A DNA stretch of 64,000 bases, taken from assembly GCA_934438075.1 (NCBI GenBank), contig CAKSBF010000012.1, positions 11,881 to 75,880 of the forward strand, written 5' to 3'. This stretch comes from an uncultured Clostridia bacterium. GTDB taxonomy: Bacteria; Bacillota; Clostridia; UBA1381; UBA9506. The position numbers were made by a program, and so were the translations under genes. The notes below the pieces were generated by a model that did not search any database, had not been told where the DNA came from, and was given only the letters and a program-made list of their open reading frames with translations. Below are positions 44,579 through 53,758 of the stretch, piece after piece; the first letter of the stretch is position 1, and each line of letters begins with the position of its first letter.

Positions 44579-45586
44579 TTAATGCTCTCCCTGCAATTCA
44601 TCATAAACACCCCATGCCAAATCATAGTAAAAACGGTGTCCCTCCGGCCCGATGACGTGGCGGCAAATGCCATCCGTATGTTCATAGAGCGATTTTGTTA
44701 TTGCAAAACATTTTTTCGCCGAGCTAACAGGGAAAATAACATCCTTCTGTCCCGAAACCAAAATAAGGGTACGCGGCGCAATGAGACCGCCCAAATCACC
44801 CATATCAAAATATTTGCGGATTTGCGGAATAAAATTACAGGTACAGTGAAACATCGCTGCGATGGAATCATCATAGCTTGCATAACAGCAGCTTGGGATT
44901 GCCGTACGGATTCGCTCATCCATACATGCCGCATAAAATGTTGTCGTACCTCCTCCGGAATTACCCAGACAGATAATGTTATCCTTATCCACTTCCCGCG
45001 AAAAGTGTTTTTCCAGCATATCAATTGCACGGCTGATATCCCACACACGCTCACCGATGGTCGTTCTGCCTATCAGCAAATTTGCCATTGTATGTACGTG
45101 ACAGGCAGGCCCGTCCGGCGTGCCGCCGCACTCACCCATGCCGCGCTGTTCCACCGTTAGCGCACAAAAGCCCTTTTTCAGCGCACCGACTGCAAAATCG
45201 CGGTCACCGCCTGAAATTGTTTCCTCATCGCCGTCAAACTTGGGTCTGCCGAGGGAAATATGCATTCCCGTAGAATGACCCTGCAAACAAATGACCACCG
45301 GAAGCGGCTTATCTGCTCCGGATGGAATCAGCAAATGACAGGGAACGAAATACCCCTCTTCACTTTGAAAGGTAAAACGGATTTCTCTGTGTTCGGCATA
45401 TTCAACATCACTTTCTACCTGAAAACAATCCTCACAGCGGACAAAAGGCAAACCCAAAAGTTCTGCAAGCTTCATACGCAATTTCTTTTGCCATTCAGCA
45501 AAATCTCCGCTGCGGTAACGCATGCATGGCTCAATCTTTTTCATTTCTTCTAAAGTATGCTTGACCGGATCCTGATTACGATTCAT
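44579..45586 (-). CDS. alpha/beta-hydrolase, acetyl-esterase-like
   Basis: 335 residues, no signal peptide, ATG after TAGGAG. The nucleophile elbow is CLGNSGGGTT with Ser in G-x-S-x-G; the acid is Asp in VSGQKDVIFP; the base is His in GPEGHRFYYD. An ICLQGHSTGMHISLG segment supplies the oxyanion region. The size and N-terminal extension resemble acetyl-xylan-esterase-like members (AXE1/Abhydrolase_7 type). It is 24 bases downstream of the CapA-like gene. Removal of acetyl groups from imported oligosaccharides is the likely job. Confidence 0.85.
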   Translation of the reverse strand: MNRNQDPVKHTLEEMKKIEPCMRYRSGDFAEWQKKLRMKLAELLGLPFVRCEDCFQVESDVEYAEHREIRFTFQSEEGYFVPCHLLIPSGADKPLPVVICLQGHSTGMHISLGRPKFDGDEETISGGDRDFAVGALKKGFCALTVEQRGMGECGGTPDGPACHVHTMANLLIGRTTIGERVWDISRAIDMLEKHFSREVDKDNIICLGNSGGGTTTFYAACMDERIRTAIPSCCYASYDDSIAAMFHCTCNFIPQIRKYFDMGDLGGLIAPRTLILVSGQKDVIFPVSSAKKCFAITKSLYEHTDGICRHVIGPEGHRFYYDLAWGVYDELQGEH

Positions 45587-45610
45587 GGTTTTCTCTCCTA
45601 TTTCAACTTA

Positions 45611-46729
45611 TTATTGTTTTTCTGCCGCAAGTTCTGTCACTACGTTTGTAATCAACTCGCGGTGCGGTTCGCAGGTAAGGTAATTTATCATCATGAGCAA
45701 TCCGTCTTTATCATAATGCGGTTTAAAATCCGCAAACGGAACGCCAAGATTTTCCCAACTGCCTGCCATTGCATACAGATACCAATTTTTAAGCTCCATA
45801 CAAAATTCCCGGTAGAGCTTCGCAATCCTGCCCGGCTGTACAATCTCCCGGGAACGATTTTCAAATCCCGACAATATTTGCTCAGCTTCTCCACCCTCGG
45901 CAAGCCGAACCATATTGTCCCGCTTACACAGCGGCAAAAATGAAACCTCCATTTTTGACTCAAAATTTGCCTTAACCAATAAACTTGTCTGCCAAAATTC
46001 ACTTTTTGAATGGTCAAACAGAAAATTACCCTGGCCATATACCAGCACAGAATTGTTGTAGTGCTCCATACAGCCTACGCAATGGCTATGCTGACAAACC
46101 ACCAAATCCGCACCTTTATCCGCAATCTTGCGGCACACTCTTTGCAGATACGGTGAGGGATAACGATAATGTTCCTTACCGCCATGATACAGCACCACTA
46201 CAAAATCGCATTGCTCTTTCAGTGCTGCAATGTGATCCGGGCTCTCAAGCAAATCAAAAGGATTAGCGCCCGGCTTATCCTCTTCCGCAATGGAAAATTC
46301 GTGTTCTGCACAGTTGTATACACCGATTTTCTTTCCGTCTGCCTCAATAATGTACGGTCGCCGCGCCTCACTGAGATTATTTCCTGCACCGATAAACGGA
46401 ATGTCGTTTTCTCTCAAAAGATGCATGGTCGAATCCAATCCCTGTGCTCCCTCATCCAGAATGTGATTGTTGGCAAGCGCCAGCAAAGATGGTGCGAACG
46501 CCTTAATTCCTGGCATTGTCCGTGTTGGCGTTATCAGATTAGGTCCACATTTTGCAATCGGACTCTCCGTATCAGTCAGCGGCGTTTCTAAATTAAATAT
46601 CCGAAAATCAACTGATTGCAGTTCCGATAAAAGCGCCTCCCCTGCCAATTGCCGCACATCACCCGCTGCAAATAGGTCATAATTTGTCTCCGTCGGCACT
46701 AAATCGCTGCCAATTAACATACTGTACAT
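45611..46729 (-). CDS. CapA family (PGA_cap) metallophosphatase-like protein
   Basis: 372 residues, no signal peptide or membrane anchor, ATG after GGAGG. The PGA_cap motifs of the calcineurin-like fold are in order: AAGDVR, NLETPLTD, LANNHILDEG, VVLYHGGKEH, VCQHSHCVG and GQGNFLFD. Classical CapA acts in poly-gamma-glutamate capsule synthesis, but it is membrane-anchored and accompanied by capB/capC, which are absent here. A cytosolic phosphatase or esterase on a glycan intermediate is more plausible (inference). Confidence 0.88.
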   Translation of the reverse strand: MYSMLIGSDLVPTETNYDLFAAGDVRQLAGEALLSELQSVDFRIFNLETPLTDTESPIAKCGPNLITPTRTMPGIKAFAPSLLALANNHILDEGAQGLDSTMHLLRENDIPFIGAGNNLSEARRPYIIEADGKKIGVYNCAEHEFSIAEEDKPGANPFDLLESPDHIAALKEQCDFVVVLYHGGKEHYRYPSPYLQRVCRKIADKGADLVVCQHSHCVGCMEHYNNSVLVYGQGNFLFDHSKSEFWQTSLLVKANFESKMEVSFLPLCKRDNMVRLAEGGEAEQILSGFENRSREIVQPGRIAKLYREFCMELKNWYLYAMAGSWENLGVPFADFKPHYDKDGLLMMINYLTCEPHRELITNVVTELAAEKQ

Positions 46730-46772
46730 TTGCTTCCCTCCATTAATTCGTTTCCTGGTTATTCTTTTCCTG

Positions 46773-48713
46773 TCAGCACCCGATGCGTTGTATTTCCTTC
46801 ACACGTACATTAAAATTTTGTCCCTCGCCGGGCACAAATGTTACATCTTTCACCTTTTTCTTTACCGGCAGTACAATTTTATACCACATTGTATCGCCTT
46901 CTTTGATATAATCACAGACGGCTACGGGAAACCGCAGCTGCGAATCAGTATCCAGCACGTAGAAGCGCTTGTTTTCCGTACGCGCCAAGCTTACGCCGGC
47001 AAGACCGATATTTGACCCAAACAGCACCGGAACACGTTCTTCGCTTCCGTCATCGTAACGAATCGCATATTCTCCCATTTGAATATCTTCCGCCTCAACA
47101 TATGCCGCCGGATAAGGATAGTGCCGTTTCTCCAATACAACATCTGACGTATGCATAATTTCAATATGCGGCGCAAGCAATATCTCTCTGTTACGACAGC
47201 GGTACATATCATGCGCAGTTAAAAATACATAATCTGCAAATTTATCTTCATCAAACTCCCTGTTCCAGACAAACAGCGAGCCATAGCCAATTTCAAACAA
47301 AGTCGGATATTTCTGCATATGGATCTCATCCGTCTGACACCAGCACGAAACACTGATACCGCGTATCCCTGCTTCCATTCTTCCCTTCCAGTCAATGAGA
47401 GTAGACGGCTCTAAGTTACCGTAAATAGTCCAGATTCCTTTTTTCAGCTGCTCGGTGACATAATCTTCCTCACACTGCCATGACCAGTCCATGACCTTCA
47501 CGCGCGGATCAAGCAAGTCCACACAATCTGCTGTTTCATAAATTTCGTGCGGAATACCGCCGATTTCCTCAATGTTTTCCGGCGGATTAAACCACTCCTT
47601 GTCGTAAACAACACATTCCTTTCCAAACAAAGTCACACGTCTGCCTCTGTCGATGGAATAAATTTTTTTATATGCCCCTGCCTGCGCCTCGCCTGTTTTT
47701 TCATGCAGACTGGCCAGCTTATCTCCCCATATCATAGTCCCTACGCCTTTTGATGCAAGATATTCACAGCAGCGATTCACATTGTCGGCATAAAGTTTGG
47801 CGGGATCCTTGCCGCGGCATTTATCACAAACACACATTACCCACCATTCATCATGTCCGATATGCAGCGTTTTGGGGCGGAAAACCTCAATCGCCTCATC
47901 ATATAAATCAAAAACCAGCTCATACAGCTTCTCATTTTGAGGACAGCAAGTATCCGGCAGATATTCATCACCACATTCTGCCAGCTCCGGATGCGCTCCC
48001 AAAATATACTCACTATGTGTAAGCGAAGGTATTTCCGGTATAATCTCCATACAGCGTTCGCTGCAATAAGCAACCAAATCGCGCAGCTCTTCCTGCGTAT
48101 ACACCTTACCGCCCGCATTATAAGTATGAATAGAATTTCTGACTCTTTTTGAGATCTGATTATAATAGGTTTTCCCGTTAAATTCCGCCATCTCCGCACT
48201 GTATTTCAGCCAATATTCGTTAATTTCGGGATGCCGCTTATATTCCATACAGCCGCCTACTTCAAGAATCAGGGTGTTATATCCCAGATATAGCAGCATG
48301 TCAATAAACTTTTTAAAATAGGGCAATTCTGACTTTGGCGGAAGAAATACCCTCGCCGAACGATGTTCGCACATAGGATAATTGTAAATAATTCCCTTCT
48401 CAATGCCGTTATCATAATGGCCGAGAATCGAATTTGCTGCATAAATCATGGCCAACGGCGTATCGGCATAAACCGTAATATTATCATCAATACAAATGAT
48501 ATAACCTTCGCCATTCTCTCTGTAAACCTCGCCGAAATTTTTCTGTACTCTTTCGACAGCCGCTTGGTTAATGGCAGAAAAACTCACCTTTGCCTCTCCG
48601 CCGCCCAGCCTTGCCACGATATCCGCCGCAGCCTTCGGACCTCCCATACTTGCACCCGAAAGCAATATTTTTTCCTTGGAAAACTGTGTGTAGCCATCTG
48701 TTAAAATTCTCAT
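46773..48713 (-). CDS. GH20-superfamily glycoside hydrolase
   Basis: 646 residues, no signal peptide, start ATG after GGGAG. An N-terminal GH20b-like domain (ADTPLAMIYAANSIL) is followed by a TIM barrel: VFLPPKSELPYFKKFIDML, LGYNTLILEVGG, EIIPEIPSLTHSEY and the catalytic pair in HIGHDEWW near residue 285. CDKCRGKDP supplies a possible metal site. It differs from the GH20C-like enzyme at 40205, so two distinct hexosaminidase-type activities are expected. Substrate is terminal beta-linked HexNAc by family, not proven. Confidence 0.85.
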   Translation of the reverse strand: MRILTDGYTQFSKEKILLSGASMGGPKAAADIVARLGGGEAKVSFSAINQAAVERVQKNFGEVYRENGEGYIICIDDNITVYADTPLAMIYAANSILGHYDNGIEKGIIYNYPMCEHRSARVFLPPKSELPYFKKFIDMLLYLGYNTLILEVGGCMEYKRHPEINEYWLKYSAEMAEFNGKTYYNQISKRVRNSIHTYNAGGKVYTQEELRDLVAYCSERCMEIIPEIPSLTHSEYILGAHPELAECGDEYLPDTCCPQNEKLYELVFDLYDEAIEVFRPKTLHIGHDEWWVMCVCDKCRGKDPAKLYADNVNRCCEYLASKGVGTMIWGDKLASLHEKTGEAQAGAYKKIYSIDRGRRVTLFGKECVVYDKEWFNPPENIEEIGGIPHEIYETADCVDLLDPRVKVMDWSWQCEEDYVTEQLKKGIWTIYGNLEPSTLIDWKGRMEAGIRGISVSCWCQTDEIHMQKYPTLFEIGYGSLFVWNREFDEDKFADYVFLTAHDMYRCRNREILLAPHIEIMHTSDVVLEKRHYPYPAAYVEAEDIQMGEYAIRYDDGSEERVPVLFGSNIGLAGVSLARTENKRFYVLDTDSQLRFPVAVCDYIKEGDTMWYKIVLPVKKKVKDVTFVPGEGQNFNVRVKEIQRIGC

Positions 48714-48785
48714 TCCGTTCTCTCCCTGTCCTACTGCTTTAATTCTTTTTTATCCCGTCCCCCCGGACATTTGCAAACCGCACCG

Positions 48786-48819
48786 TTTCCGCCGCACAGC
48801 ACAAGCCATACGGCGGAAA
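48786..48819 (-). repeat. Inverted repeat between the LamG-like and GH20 genes
   Basis: Arms TTTCCGCCG and CGGCGGAAA, nine base pairs, loop of 16. It lies 15 bases after the secreted-protein stop and has no U-tract, so an mRNA-processing or stabilising hairpin is more likely than a terminator. Confidence 0.45.
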
Positions 48820-48833
48820 GTGCCCGTTTTGTA

Positions 48834-51044
48834 TTATTTCGTATAAGCAGCTCTCAAAGGCTTCATTGCAGTGCCGATATTATTGATAAAAAATGTTTTT
48901 TGTGCTGCGGCGCCGCTCGGCAGCTCATCCCAGCTCAGTTTTACGGTCTTCTGCAAATCGCCTGTTGCAAACGTTGCTGTATCAACCACCACGCCTGCCA
49001 ACTGTGTACATTCCGCATCGGCATATGCCGCTGTAATGATACTGATATCCTTTGCCATGCCATCATTTTTAATAATAACGCTTCCATCCTCTGCCGGGTC
49101 AGAAATGTTATTTTCGAGGCTTGTCATAAAGATTTTAAAATCGTCCATATACATGACAGAGGTCTTATTGTCCGCCGTCTTCGTTCCGTCATACCACTCT
49201 ATAATGTCGCTCATGCAGACAGGATCCTTTAGCGCCCCGCCGCCGGTAAAGTCACTCTTGCCCTTATATTCGCCATCAACAAGGACTGCGTAATCACCGT
49301 TTTTAATATCATAAACACAAGTAAGGCGATACCATTGGTTTGTCTTTACAGTTGCCAGCACTGTTCCGTTGCAGTCTTTCAAAGCGGCGCTGTCCCCATC
49401 GCTCGCTGCCACCGATACACCGCCGTAGCGCTCCCACCAGCTGTGAGCCCCCGTAGTGGTAAACCAGTTCGGTTTCAGCAGATTTCTGCCAACAGCAAAG
49501 TCATCAAATTTATAGTACTGTTCCATTACAACGTAAACGGACTTCATCTTTTCCGCATAGTTGTCTGCCGTACCGCCTGCAGCCTGGTATTGAGTGGGAG
49601 ACATACCGTAAAATTTATCCCAGCCTTTATCTGACGTTTTGTTGTTTGTATTCTGCCCATTCGGATTTTTACCAAATCCAATCCAAGGTTTAAATTTTGG
49701 ATTTGTACCGCCGCTTTCGGATTGTACGCTCGTCATCTTAACCGCTATGGTATGCCCCTGCGTGTCTCCGGACAAATTTACGCCCGTAGCGGTGACTGTA
49801 GCTGCATCTACATTCGCATTGTGCATATACATGCCTTCTTGGTTCACCACGCAGGCCTTGCTGTTATAGGCCGGCTGACTTGCATAGTAATTTAAAGTTG
49901 ACCATCTGGTTTCCGGCACGCCGTCGCTACCATAATAGTCATAATAAATTGGGTTGTTTTCGTTCCATTGAGCCATCGTGGCAGCGTCATAGCTGTTATA
50001 AAAATAGTACTGCTGTGAAATGGCAAAACCCTTCACAGTCTTGGCAGCGCTTGCCGCTATGGTGTGGCTGTTTCCGCTTTTATCCTTTACAATCGCTTCG
50101 GCAGAAACCGTCTGCCCCGGCAAAATGCCGATGCTCGCTTCGCCGTTTTCATTAATAGCTGCTGTGCCAAGCACATTGCCGTTTCCGTCCTTAAAGACCA
50201 CATCAGTTGCTGTTGTGCTGTTAGTAACAGTCGCTTTGGCTGTAATAGCAGCAACAATATCCGCGACATTATACTCGCCGGATGCCTTTTCCCCTTCTAT
50301 GCTAAGCGCCACCTGCGGCTGATTTGCAAGCATCGTAAGTGAAATGTCATCATAGCGCAAATCAGCGGCCGCACTTTTGCCCGGCAGAAAAACGTTATTT
50401 AATCCCGTTGCTTTTCGATCCATCGCATCCCACTTATACGGATTTTTCACACAAGCAACTAATTCATTGTCAAAATACTTATAAATGCAGGATCCTTCCT
50501 GTGTTGTTTCCGAAACATAACGAATCGTATGCCAGGTATTGGCTGTATAAGCAGCGCCGTTAATTTTATTATTCTTCGCCGCAAATGAGCCGCTCAGGCC
50601 CGATATACTACTGAATACTAAATTGTCGCCAATCTTACCTGTAACAGCATCCCTCCAATTACAATACGCAGCAAAAGAAAGCTCTTTATTGCTTGTGTCC
50701 GGCAGATAAACCCTAAAGGAAAAATCCGTTGTGGCATATTGTGCGCCTGTATCCAAACTGATCGTCTTTCCGGAGCCGTCCATTTGGTACACGTGATTCG
50801 TCGGGTTAGCAATATCCGGATCTGCCAGAACCTTATCCCCACTGTACAAGTCAGTCTTTTGAACCAATCCTTCCAAATAATTTGACTCTAAAGTATCCAA
50901 CCTTGTATTAACTTCAATTTCTTGAAAACTCTTTGTCAGCTTTACATCCTGCACATCAGCCGCCATAACCGGAGCAGAAACCGGTGCAGCCACAAGCATC
51001 GCGCCAAGTAACAGAGAACCGATTGCCCTTAAGCTATTTTTCAT
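48834..51044 (-). CDS. secreted two-module LamG-like protein
   Basis: 736 residues with signal peptide ending PVMAADVQD; ATG after AAGGAGG. Two beta-jelly-roll (LamG/concanavalin-like) regions lie at ~55-240 (FSFRVYLPDTSNKELSFAAY ... DDISLTML) and ~345-640 (VYVVMEQYYKFDDFAVG ... VMYMDDFKIFMTS), with an Ig-like linker between (ATDVVFKDGNGNVLGTAAIN). No anchor and no catalytic motif. It follows the binding lipoprotein of the second ABC importer by 87 bases. A secreted glycan-binding protein working with the importer is inferred. Confidence 0.82.
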   Translation of the reverse strand: MKNSLRAIGSLLLGAMLVAAPVSAPVMAADVQDVKLTKSFQEIEVNTRLDTLESNYLEGLVQKTDLYSGDKVLADPDIANPTNHVYQMDGSGKTISLDTGAQYATTDFSFRVYLPDTSNKELSFAAYCNWRDAVTGKIGDNLVFSSISGLSGSFAAKNNKINGAAYTANTWHTIRYVSETTQEGSCIYKYFDNELVACVKNPYKWDAMDRKATGLNNVFLPGKSAAADLRYDDISLTMLANQPQVALSIEGEKASGEYNVADIVAAITAKATVTNSTTATDVVFKDGNGNVLGTAAINENGEASIGILPGQTVSAEAIVKDKSGNSHTIAASAAKTVKGFAISQQYYFYNSYDAATMAQWNENNPIYYDYYGSDGVPETRWSTLNYYASQPAYNSKACVVNQEGMYMHNANVDAATVTATGVNLSGDTQGHTIAVKMTSVQSESGGTNPKFKPWIGFGKNPNGQNTNNKTSDKGWDKFYGMSPTQYQAAGGTADNYAEKMKSVYVVMEQYYKFDDFAVGRNLLKPNWFTTTGAHSWWERYGGVSVAASDGDSAALKDCNGTVLATVKTNQWYRLTCVYDIKNGDYAVLVDGEYKGKSDFTGGGALKDPVCMSDIIEWYDGTKTADNKTSVMYMDDFKIFMTSLENNISDPAEDGSVIIKNDGMAKDISIITAAYADAECTQLAGVVVDTATFATGDLQKTVKLSWDELPSGAAAQKTFFINNIGTAMKPLRAAYTK

Positions 51045-51088
51045 ATTGTTTCCTCCTTCAGTTGCCTTTCATTTTATTGAGCGTCCGC

Positions 51089-51112
51089 GCAAACATTACA
51101 TTAAATGCTTGC
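51089..51112 (-). repeat. Hairpin downstream of the binding-lipoprotein gene
   Basis: GCAAGCATT-TAATGT-AATGTTTGC on the minus strand, one wobble pair, 20 bases after the lipoprotein stop. It lacks a U-run. A 3'-end stabilising structure that keeps binding-protein mRNA abundant would fit. Confidence 0.35.
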
Positions 51113-51131
51113 AGCGCCGCCTTTTTCAATC

Positions 51132-52718
51132 CTACTGTGCCATATATCTGTCGTAGGCAGCTTGCTGCAGTGCCTCAGCTTTATCTACACCGTAGCTCTT
51201 CATGCGCTCTACATAGCTGTCAAAGTTGTCAAGCGATTCTCTGCCCATAACAAATTTGGTAAACATTTCAGCTTCATATGCTTTTATTTCCCCCAGAATG
51301 GTGCTGTACTCCGACTTCTCCTCTGAGGACATCGGATATACCTGAGTGAGAAGCGATGTGTCTCCCTCGCCCCAAACTTTCGAAGCGTCTTTCTGCGCAG
51401 GCAGGTTATACTGCACACCGGCATAAGCCTCTCCCGATGTTATTCTCGGTACAACACCAAACGCTGTAAATGTAATCGGTGTAATGGCCTCTACCGGAGA
51501 TTTTCCATCCGGGTTGTTGATGACAAAATCAGTAAACTGATATTTACCGTTTTCTTTGGTATAGGTTTTGCCCTCAATGCCCCAGTTCAGCAAATCGCTG
51601 CCCTCCGGCGAATAGCAATAATCTAAAAACTTGAGTGCTGCATCAACATTTTTACATTTTGTGCTGATCGCTGCCGCCGCCCCGTTAGAATAAAGTCTGG
51701 TAATCTGCCAGCCTACATAATTCGGTGAACCTGCTGTCTTAGAAGGCCACGGCGCCGCTACAAGCTTATAAGACGGATCGTTTTGTCTTGCCGCAAGATA
51801 TGCGCCAAGCTGACCGCCCACATAACCTACTCCCGCACCGGAAATATCGTTTGTCATGTTAGAATCCATAGTAGATTTTTCCAAGGCTGCAAATTCGGAG
51901 TCAATTAGTCCTTCCTTATACCATTTGTTCATTTCTGTCAAAAATTCTTTATACTCGGGTTGAATACTGCCATACAGCATTTTCCCGTCTTTCAAAATAA
52001 AATCACCATACAGCGTGCCATATGCTGCTGCAAACGCAGAAAATGAGGCTGCCTTATAGGAAGCAAGCGGAACCTCGTCTGCCTGTCCGTTGCCGTTTGG
52101 ATCCTTTGTCTTAAAAGCAGTCAGCACATTATACCAGTCATCTATGGTCTTTGGCATCTCAAGGTTCAGTTTGTCCAGCCAATCCTGGCGAATAAACATT
52201 CCATAATGAGCATTGGGCAGCATGCTGTCACTCCAAACCGGAAACGTTGCATGCTTGCCGTCGTTGGTTTTTATCAGCTTATCCACATCCGGATACGCAG
52301 CCAGCGCCTTTTTATAGTTCGGCAGCTTATCCATATGCTCGTCAAGCGGAATAATGACGCCATCCTTTATCGCCTTATCCGTACCGCCTATGTAACCGCC
52401 ATTGTCCCAGTTTGTCTGCATGATGTCGGTATAGTCTCCCGAAGCAATCATAATGTTAAACTGTTCTTCCCATGCCGCGGAGGACGGATGAATAAATTCT
52501 ACCTCAACACCGGTTGCCTCCTGAATTTTCTGCAGCGACTCCGCCGTTCCGAAATTTTTAATGTACTCGCCAAGGTTATTTCCCAGCCAGTAAGTCAGCT
52601 TTGCACTGCCTTCCTCTGTGCCCTTTTTATTGCCCTGACATCCACTGAGTGCTCCTGTCAGCGCAAGCGTAACTGCCAGAACAGCACACACCGCTTTGAT
52701 ATGACGTTTTTTCCTCAT
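51132..52718 (-). CDS. ABC transporter substrate-binding lipoprotein of the second importer
   Basis: 528 residues; ATG after AAGGAG. The lipobox LSGC has the lipidated Cys at residue 27. The body follows the LplA pattern: TYWLGNNLGEYIKNFG, DIMQTNWDNGG, FIRQDWLDKLNLEMPKTIDD, TFKTKDPNGNGQADEVPL-like segment (here AFKTKDPNGNGQADEVPLAS) and a late KFLDYCYSPEGSDLLNWG. It belongs with the permeases 52808-54706. It probably captures oligosaccharides from the secreted lyase. It is a paralogue of the protein at 5976. Confidence 0.93.
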   Translation of the reverse strand: MRKKRHIKAVCAVLAVTLALTGALSGCQGNKKGTEEGSAKLTYWLGNNLGEYIKNFGTAESLQKIQEATGVEVEFIHPSSAAWEEQFNIMIASGDYTDIMQTNWDNGGYIGGTDKAIKDGVIIPLDEHMDKLPNYKKALAAYPDVDKLIKTNDGKHATFPVWSDSMLPNAHYGMFIRQDWLDKLNLEMPKTIDDWYNVLTAFKTKDPNGNGQADEVPLASYKAASFSAFAAAYGTLYGDFILKDGKMLYGSIQPEYKEFLTEMNKWYKEGLIDSEFAALEKSTMDSNMTNDISGAGVGYVGGQLGAYLAARQNDPSYKLVAAPWPSKTAGSPNYVGWQITRLYSNGAAAAISTKCKNVDAALKFLDYCYSPEGSDLLNWGIEGKTYTKENGKYQFTDFVINNPDGKSPVEAITPITFTAFGVVPRITSGEAYAGVQYNLPAQKDASKVWGEGDTSLLTQVYPMSSEEKSEYSTILGEIKAYEAEMFTKFVMGRESLDNFDSYVERMKSYGVDKAEALQQAAYDRYMAQ

Positions 52719-52807
52719 GCCTTTCCATCTCCTTCTTCTCTTCTTTTTATTTTAACTGCCGGGCTGCAGCAAAGTTTTCACCTGCCTCGGCAGCTTTTTA
52801 TAAAGCA

Positions 52808-53689
52808 TCAACCCTTAACTGCGCCTATCATAACTCCCTTAACAAAATATTTCTGCAAAAATGGGTAAATACATAAAATAGGCACCGTCGTGATGATAAC
52901 AGTTGCATATTTAATGACATCCGAAAGCCCTACCTTATCAATCACCTGTGCACCGGTTGTCATATCTCCCCCGGATGACTCTAAGAGTATCTCACGCAAA
53001 ATCAACTGAACCGGATAAAGGTTTCTGTCTTTTAAATAAATCATCGCATTAAACCATGCGTTCCAGATCCCAACTCCGTAAAACAAAACCTGCACCGCTA
53101 TTGCCGCTTTTGACAGCGGAATAATTAAGCGGAATAAAATTGTCATGCTGTTTGCCCCGTCTACTCTTGCCGACTCTTCAATGCTGCCGGGTATCCCCTC
53201 AAAAGCACTCTTTAGTACAATAACATTGTAAGTGGAAAGCAGTGTCGGCAAGATCAGCGCCCAGCGGGAGTTGTAAAGTCCCACCCCTTTCACCACCAAA
53301 AAGGTCGGGATCAAACCGCCGTTAAAAAACATAGTAATTATCATCATAACCATAATGATACTTTTATATCTCAGATATGGTCTCGACAGCGTATACGCAA
53401 GCAGTGCGGAAGTTAAAACGCTGCAGACCGTGCCGATAACAACATAATAAATAGTGTTTAAATAGCCCGAAAGAATCTCCTCGTTTGCCAGCACCGTTAT
53501 ATAACCCTTGAGGGAAAATCCGGCAGGCTTTATCAGCAAGCCGCCTGTTTTCATCAGTTCCGCCGGTTCGCTAAAGGAGCCGAACAATACATATAAAAAC
53601 GGATACAATGTGATAAGCGTCAGCCCGGACAACAGGAGAATGTTAAACACATTGAAAACACGTTCTGATAAACTTACTTTAATTTTCAT
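52808..53689 (-). CDS. carbohydrate ABC transporter permease (LplC type), second importer
   Basis: About 293 residues. The start chosen is ATG at 53689 (MKIKVSLSERVF), 12 bases after AAAGGA; longer frames read back towards the upstream gene without a ribosome site. Six spans, EAA loop EESARVDGANSMTILFRLIIP, and C-terminal GVMIGAVKG are as expected for the family. It follows its LplB-type partner by 69 bases. Confidence 0.92.
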   Translation of the reverse strand: MKIKVSLSERVFNVFNILLLSGLTLITLYPFLYVLFGSFSEPAELMKTGGLLIKPAGFSLKGYITVLANEEILSGYLNTIYYVVIGTVCSVLTSALLAYTLSRPYLRYKSIIMVMMIITMFFNGGLIPTFLVVKGVGLYNSRWALILPTLLSTYNVIVLKSAFEGIPGSIEESARVDGANSMTILFRLIIPLSKAAIAVQVLFYGVGIWNAWFNAMIYLKDRNLYPVQLILREILLESSGGDMTTGAQVIDKVGLSDVIKYATVIITTVPILCIYPFLQKYFVKGVMIGAVKG

Positions 53690-53758
53690 TCTTATAACCA
53701 TTCCTTTCCGTATCAAAAAACGCAAGCTGTAAGGCCGAAACAAATTCGTTCAGCTTCC

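Noticed and set aside
45611..46729. Poly-gamma-glutamate capsule biosynthesis
   Set aside because: The CapA-like protein is cytosolic and has no capB, capC or capE neighbours; the context is glycan degradation.
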